From: Alphaproteobacteria bacterium
Lineage (GTDB): Bacteria; Pseudomonadota; Alphaproteobacteria; Sphingomonadales; Emcibacteraceae
Reading direction: 5' to 3'
Length of the DNA: 10,688 bases
Assembly (NCBI GenBank): GCA_030432815.1
Contig: JAUILB010000080.1
Location: forward strand, 1 to 10,688
The notes beneath the pieces were generated by a model. That model had not been told where the DNA came from. It was given only the letters and a program-made list of their open reading frames with translations, and searched no databases. A program made the position numbers and the translations under genes. Numbering within the stretch: the stretch's first letter is position 1; every line of letters starts with the position of its first letter. Positions 6,902-10,688 of the stretch are shown piece by piece.

Positions 6902-7985
6902 AGATTTTTTCCTTTATATGATCCGCGATAGCAAGACAGCTTGTTAGTCCCGGGCTTTCAATCCCAAATAAATTAATGAGACCCTCTATACCATGTTCCC
7001 TTGCGGATTGTATTATAAAATCTTTGCCATCTTTCGATAGTTTTGGCCTGATCCCGGCATAGTCCGGATTAAGTTTTGATGGATCAATGTCAGGAAAATA
7101 ATGACGAATAGCTTCAAGGAACTTTGGCTTTATACTGATGTTCACAGTGTATTCCTCAATTTCAACAAATTCCACATCTGGGCCGAATTTGACCCCACCT
7201 GCCATATCAAGGGTCAGATGAATGCCCAACCCGCCCTTAAAAGGCAGGGGATAGACCAGATGATTGAAATTTGTTTTTCCGGAATAGGAAAAATAACAGC
7301 CTTTAGCCATAACAAGCTCAGGGATCAATGATTTATCCAGTGCATCAATTAAGCTTGCAATTTTCTGTGCTCCAAGACCCGCTGCATTGATCAGAGTATC
7401 ACAGGTGATTGCATAATTATCTTCCATGATGATTTTAAAACCGCCTGCTGTTTTTTCGATGGCAGTGATTTCTGTATTATAAACCACCTGCCCACCATTA
7501 TTTTCAATATCTGCAAGCAGGCTTTGCATAAGTGAATGGCTGTCAATCACACCGCTGGAAGGAGAAAATATCCCTTCAAAGGCGTGTATATCAGGTTCCA
7601 ATTTAGTGCATTGTGCACCACTTATTGATTTTAAATCGATAATGCCATTTTTGATCGCATTGCTTTTGATATTTTCAAGTTTTTCAAGTTCGTGTTTCGA
7701 ACTTGCAACGAGCAATTTCCCACATCGCTTGTGGGGAATGTGCCTTGATGCTGCATACTCATAAAGCATTTCTTTGCCGGAAACGCAAAACTGTGTTTTT
7801 AACCATTCTTTATCGAAATAAAGCCCGGCGTGGATTACTTCACTATTTCGCGAACTGATGCCCATGCCAAAGCTTTTTTTTCGCTCAAGAATTAAGACCT
7901 CATGGCCAGATTTTGTTAGCTTTTTGCCGATGGCTAGCCCAACGACACCAGCGCCAATTATAATCGTTTGAATATGGTCAATCAT
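6891..7985 (-). CDS. FAD-dependent oxidoreductase, L-2-hydroxyglutarate oxidase-like (DAO superfamily)
   Basis: 364 residues. The N-terminal dinucleotide fold has GAGVVG at 11-16 followed by LERKKSFG (33-40), and SSRNSEVIHAG at 44-54 is the block typical of the LhgO/L2HGDH branch, which oxidises L-2-hydroxyglutarate to 2-oxoglutarate with transfer of electrons to a quinone or oxygen. NAAGLGAQ (about 200-207) and GIESPGLTSCLAI near the C-terminus are also characteristic. Other members of the superfamily oxidise glycine, D-amino acids or glycerol phosphate, so the substrate is not certain, and coupling to a D-amino-acid-type PLP enzyme leaves a hydroxy or amino acid substrate open. The FAD motif begins ten residues after the ATG, fixing the start, although no good Shine-Dalgarno precedes it. 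First gene of the minus-strand pair. Confidence 0.87.
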   Translation of the reverse strand: MIDHIQTIIIGAGVVGLAIGKKLTKSGHEVLILERKKSFGMGISSRNSEVIHAGLYFDKEWLKTQFCVSGKEMLYEYAASRHIPHKRCGKLLVASSKHELEKLENIKSNAIKNGIIDLKSISGAQCTKLEPDIHAFEGIFSPSSGVIDSHSLMQSLLADIENNGGQVVYNTEITAIEKTAGGFKIIMEDNYAITCDTLINAAGLGAQKIASLIDALDKSLIPELVMAKGCYFSYSGKTNFNHLVYPLPFKGGLGIHLTLDMAGGVKFGPDVEFVEIEEYTVNISIKPKFLEAIRHYFPDIDPSKLNPDYAGIRPKLSKDGKDFIIQSAREHGIEGLINLFGIESPGLTSCLAIADHIKEKIYDA

Positions 7986-8042
7986 GGTTAAGGAATATTT
8001 TTGCTTTCAATGTAGAAAATGTCATGTTATAAAATATCATCT

Positions 8043-8071
8043 TTGAAAAGTGAGTATTACTAAAATATACT
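8043..8071 (+). promoter_or_regulatory. Near-consensus sigma-70 promoter for the first exported PLP enzyme
   Basis: TTGAAA (8043-8048) and TATACT (8066-8071) are separated by exactly 17 bases and each matches five of six consensus positions. Transcription would start near 8078, leaving an 88-base leader before the ATG at 8166. No equally good pair was found for the divergent FAD oxidoreductase gene. Confidence 0.72.
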
Positions 8072-8073
8072 CA
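8051..8073. promoter_or_regulatory. Inverted repeat overlapping the promoter, candidate operator
   Basis: TGAGTAT (8051-8057) and ATACTCA (8067-8073) are perfect 7-base arms 16 bases apart start to start. The right arm covers most of the -10 box and the left arm lies in the spacer, the position expected for a dimeric repressor. The regulator is not in the window. Confidence 0.5.
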
Positions 8074-8104
8074 AAAATAAAATTAAAAACTGGTTAACAG
8101 GGTA

Positions 8105-8136
8105 TTTTCAAAGGGAAAACTAGACCTCTTCGAGGT
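8105..8136 (+). other. Two small hairpins in the leader of the exported PLP enzyme
   Basis: TTTTC/GAAAA (8105-8109 with 8115-8119) and ACCTC/GAGGT (8124-8128 with 8132-8136) could form consecutive short stems just before the ribosome binding site AAGGAA (8153-8158). The leader does not match any riboswitch class I know, and the stems are short. Confidence 0.3.
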
Positions 8137-8165
8137 TTCAGGGCAACATAAAAAGGAATTATAGT

Positions 8166-9551
8166 ATGAAAAAATTCAGCGGGCAAAGTCGCAGGAACTT
8201 CATGAAGGGTGCCGGTGTAACAGCACTTCTCTCTGCGGCGGGTTCTGGAAGCGCAATGGGCATGGGTATGGGGCAGTCTATGGGCGGTTCTGGTAAAGGA
8301 TATAATTTTGATGATATTTATAGCCGTATTGGTCATAACAGTGTGAAATGGGATGCTGCCATTAGACGTTACGGCAGAGATAAAATTACAGTGCCGATGG
8401 GCATTGCTGATATGGACTTTAAACAACCACCATTTGTTGTTGAAGCACTTAAAAAACGTGCGACATATGAACAGTTTGGTTATGAAACATTACCTGACAG
8501 CTATTATCAAGCCATCATTGACTGGAATAAAGAACGTTACGGCGTTGAGATTAAAAAGGAATGGATCAGAAATTCATCTGCACTGAAACCAGGTATGGTT
8601 TCTTCCATGCGCGGTCTTAACCCGGTAAAAGGTAAGGTAATACTTTCAACACCAACATATTCCGGTTTCCGTGGGGCAATTAATCAGGCAGGAATGCGCG
8701 TTGAAATGAACCCGCTTAAGAAAGTAAATGGTCGCTGGACATTTGATCTTGATGATCTGGCAGAACGTCTTGACTATGAAACAAAATGTCTTGTTCTTTG
8801 TAACCCGAACAATCCATCGGGTGAATGCTGGACTGCTGATGAAATGCGCGCTCTTGGTGATCTTTGTATTTCACGCGGTGTGACCGTTCTTGCGGATGAA
8901 ATTCACTGTGATTTTGTGAACAAAGGAAGCAAATTTGTTGCTTATTCTTCCATCGGTGAAAAATATGCAAACACAAGTATCACTTATCGTTCACCTTCAA
9001 AAACATTCGGTCAGGCAAATCTGAAAGTTGCTTATTTCTATACACAGAATCAGGACCTGATGGATGCGACGATGATCGGTGGCGGTCATGAGCAAGGCTG
9101 TAATGCATTTGGTCTTATCGCTTGTGAAACAGCATTCCGTGATGGTGCACAGTGGGTTGATGATCTTCAGGAATATATTGACGGTAACTTTGATTATCTT
9201 GTTGAATATATCAATACACCTGGCAATATGCCTGGAATTGAATATTCAAAACCTGAAGGAACATATCTTGCGTGGCTTGACTGTAATGGCATTATGGAAA
9301 AAGTTGTTACAGATGAATACCGCAGAGAATATCATGATGCGCAACGTGACGCTGGCAGAAGACATTCGGGCCTGACCAAGGAAATGGCACTTGGTGAGTG
9401 GATAGTCCAGAATTCTGGTGTTCAGCTTAACGCCGGTTCATCATACGGTATTGGTTCAGAAGGCTTTATGCGTATGAACATTGCTGTTCCGCGTTCAAGT
9501 CTTGAAACAGCACTTAATAATCTGAATGCTGCACTTAAGAAGGTTGCTTAA
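8166..9551 (+). CDS. Tat-exported MalY/PatB-type PLP enzyme (fold-type I), copy 1
   Basis: 461 residues. The N-terminus is a twin-arginine signal: S8-R9-R10-N-F-M-K14, then a weakly hydrophobic stretch to about residue 30 and a Gly/Met-rich linker (30-45). The body is a fold-type I PLP enzyme of the MalY/PatB branch: N213-P-N-N-P-S-G, D244-E-I-H247-x-D249 with the pyridine-nitrogen Asp, S-P-S-K279-T-F with the PLP lysine, and R436-M-N-I-A-V-P-R for carboxylate binding. Known relatives are cytoplasmic cystathionine beta-lyases/C-S lyases or aminotransferases of about 390 residues; here the tail between about 375 and 415 also looks some 20-25 residues longer. Tat export fits a protein that folds around its cofactor before crossing the membrane. 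The start has AAGGAA at 8153-8158. Exact reaction unknown. Confidence 0.9.
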   Translation: MKKFSGQSRRNFMKGAGVTALLSAAGSGSAMGMGMGQSMGGSGKGYNFDDIYSRIGHNSVKWDAAIRRYGRDKITVPMGIADMDFKQPPFVVEALKKRATYEQFGYETLPDSYYQAIIDWNKERYGVEIKKEWIRNSSALKPGMVSSMRGLNPVKGKVILSTPTYSGFRGAINQAGMRVEMNPLKKVNGRWTFDLDDLAERLDYETKCLVLCNPNNPSGECWTADEMRALGDLCISRGVTVLADEIHCDFVNKGSKFVAYSSIGEKYANTSITYRSPSKTFGQANLKVAYFYTQNQDLMDATMIGGGHEQGCNAFGLIACETAFRDGAQWVDDLQEYIDGNFDYLVEYINTPGNMPGIEYSKPEGTYLAWLDCNGIMEKVVTDEYRREYHDAQRDAGRRHSGLTKEMALGEWIVQNSGVQLNAGSSYGIGSEGFMRMNIAVPRSSLETALNNLNAALKKVA

Positions 9552-9576
9552 GTACAGCAAGAATTAGAATTTGGGG

Positions 9577-9618
9577 ACGGGCTACCCGCTGAGACTTGGC
9601 GGGTGGCCCGTTTTTTTT
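9577..9618 (+). terminator. Rho-independent terminator between the tandem PLP enzyme genes
   Basis: ACGGGCTACCCGC (9577-9589) pairs with GCGGGTGGCCCGT (9599-9611), 13 pairs with one T-G wobble, around a 9-base loop; a run of eight T follows (9611-9618). It lies 25 bases after the stop of copy 1. Confidence 0.93.
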
Positions 9619-9636
9619 CTTCAGCTTTTTATTTCG

Positions 9637-9649
9637 AGCATGCCATGCT
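9637..9649. other. 13-base palindrome upstream of the second PLP enzyme gene
   Basis: AGCATG-C-CATGCT is a perfect palindrome with a single central base, 37 bases before the start codon of copy 2. It could be a regulator site; there is no support beyond symmetry and position. Confidence 0.25.
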
Positions 9650-9686
9650 AAGTTGACGCCTGAGAAAATCAAAATGGGAGAATAAA

Positions 9687-10688
9687 ATGAAGAATATTCT
9701 GGAAATGGGACGCCGCGGATTTATGAAAGGGCTTGGTCTTTCTGCACTTGCGACCGCAGCAGGTGGCGCGACAACAGCCGCAAATGCAATGGGACAGTCA
9801 TCATCCATGTCCGGCAAAGGGTACAAAGGGTATGATTTTGACGAAGTGTTTGTCCGTCAAAACAGCCGTAAATGGATTGCGGCCTATAATGCTTACGGCG
9901 AAGAAAATATCGACGTCGCCATGGGGACGGCTGACCTGGATTTTAAACAGGTACCAGAAGTCGTTGAAGCCATGAAGGAAAGAGCTGAATACGAAAATTA
10001 CGGATACGAGCCCACACCTGACAGCTTTTATCAGGCGATTATTGACTGGAGCCGTGAAAGATACGGTCAGGAAATCCAAAAAGAATGGATCAGAACATCA
10101 TCAGCCCTTAAACCGGGTATGGTTTCATCCATGCGTGGACTTAATCCTCATAAGGGGAAGGTCATATTGCTGACACCTACCTATAGCGGTTTTGCAGGCG
10201 CGATTAACAAGGCCGGCATGCGTGTGGAAATGAGCCCGATGAAACGGGTTAACGACCGTTGGACGTTTGATCTGGACGATCTTAAAAATCGGCTTGATTA
10301 TGAAACAAAGTGTGTGGTGCTTTGTAATCCCAATAACCCCTCCGGAGAATTCTGGACCGCGGAAGAAATGATGGGACTTGGTGACGTGTGTATTGACCAT
10401 GGTGCAACAGTGCTTTCAGATGAAATTCACTGTGATTTCCCCAATAAAGGCACAAAATTTATTCCATACGCTTCATTGGGTGAAAAATATGCCAATACAA
10501 GTATCACATACCGTTCACCATCTAAAACATTTGGCCATGCCTGCCTTCGTGTTGCTTATTTCTTCACACAAAATGAAGACCTTATGAACGCAACCATGAT
10601 TGGTGGTGGCCATGAGGAAGGTGTAAACACATATGGTGTGCTTGCCGCTGAAACAGCGTTTCGGCATGGCGGACAATGGATTGATGAT
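9687..10688 (+). CDS. Tat-exported MalY/PatB-type PLP enzyme, copy 2 (C-terminus beyond right edge)
   Basis: The first 334 codons are present, open to the right edge. It is a close paralogue of copy 1, roughly 70% identical by eye over the shared part, with one two-residue length difference near residue 55. The Tat signal is G8-R9-R10-G-F-M-K14 with a likely ANA cleavage site (32-34), followed by a shorter linker that still reads AMGQS and GKGY as in copy 1. Catalytic features are kept: N214-P-N-N-P-S-G, D245-E-I-H248-x-D250 and S-P-S-K280-T-F. The same enzyme type in the same compartment is therefore expected, with substrate differences possible. GGGAG at 9676-9680 supports the ATG at 9687. 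A terminator separates the copies, so copy 2 has its own promoter or depends on read-through. The C-terminal carboxylate-binding Arg lies outside the window. Confidence 0.9.
   Translation, partial: MKNILEMGRRGFMKGLGLSALATAAGGATTAANAMGQSSSMSGKGYKGYDFDEVFVRQNSRKWIAAYNAYGEENIDVAMGTADLDFKQVPEVVEAMKERAEYENYGYEPTPDSFYQAIIDWSRERYGQEIQKEWIRTSSALKPGMVSSMRGLNPHKGKVILLTPTYSGFAGAINKAGMRVEMSPMKRVNDRWTFDLDDLKNRLDYETKCVVLCNPNNPSGEFWTAEEMMGLGDVCIDHGATVLSDEIHCDFPNKGTKFIPYASLGEKYANTSITYRSPSKTFGHACLRVAYFFTQNEDLMNATMIGGGHEEGVNTYGVLAAETAFRHGGQWIDD

Noticed and set aside
8078..8165. Known riboswitch (SAM type or c-di-GMP type) before the MalY-like gene
   Set aside because: CAGGGCAAC faintly recalls part of the GEMM motif, but the rest of that fold is absent, and no SAM-II/SAM-V core is visible.
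9079..9375. A 98-residue plus-strand ORF within the first PLP enzyme
   Set aside because: Out-of-frame shadow of a gene whose protein has intact catalytic motifs throughout.
9653..9681. TTGACG as a promoter for the second PLP enzyme
   Set aside because: The bases 16-18 positions downstream are G-rich and bear no -10 resemblance.

Overview
The window looks like a stretch of chromosome from a proteobacterium of moderate to low GC. Alphaproteobacterial ancestry is my best guess. It rests on the style of the ArgC protein, Sec, Tat and lipoprotein signals together with an outer-membrane barrel (so Gram-negative), and good Shine-Dalgarno sites. I see no transposase, integrase, CRISPR array, tRNA or rRNA. 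No gene-free stretch exceeds about 180 bases.

Left part (1-2405): the 5' portion of an exported arginase-fold protein on the minus strand runs off the left edge. It is divergent from a LOG-family nucleotide-monophosphate phosphoribohydrolase (642-1307). A two-domain VOC lipoprotein follows (1340-2347), and both end at a strong terminator. Middle (2498-4623): three plus-strand envelope genes. These are a beta-barrel outer-membrane protein, a highly charged exported protein with 11-residue helical repeats, and a small exported protein. The last two share an 18-residue motif that I do not recognise from any named family. Next comes argC (4699-5763) for arginine biosynthesis. It meets, tail to tail with a single base between stop codons, a two-gene minus-strand operon: a fold-type III PLP enzyme of the D-threonine aldolase/D-serine dehydratase type and an FAD oxidoreductase of the L-2-hydroxyglutarate oxidase type, overlapping by 11 bases.

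Right part (8166-10688): two tandem paralogues of MalY/PatB-type PLP enzymes, each with a twin-arginine signal, and each with its own ribosome binding site. A terminator lies between them and the second runs off the right edge. The first is preceded by a near-consensus sigma-70 promoter whose spacer and -10 box are covered by an inverted repeat.

Two themes stand out. Enzyme folds normally found in the cytoplasm (arginase, VOC, MalY-type lyase/aminotransferase) here carry export signals, and amino-acid chemistry recurs (ArgC, the D-amino-acid-type PLP enzyme, the FAD oxidase, the exported PLP enzymes). The tandem Tat-exported PLP enzymes and the pair of motif-sharing exported proteins are the best candidates for something undescribed. 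A joint pathway is inference only.
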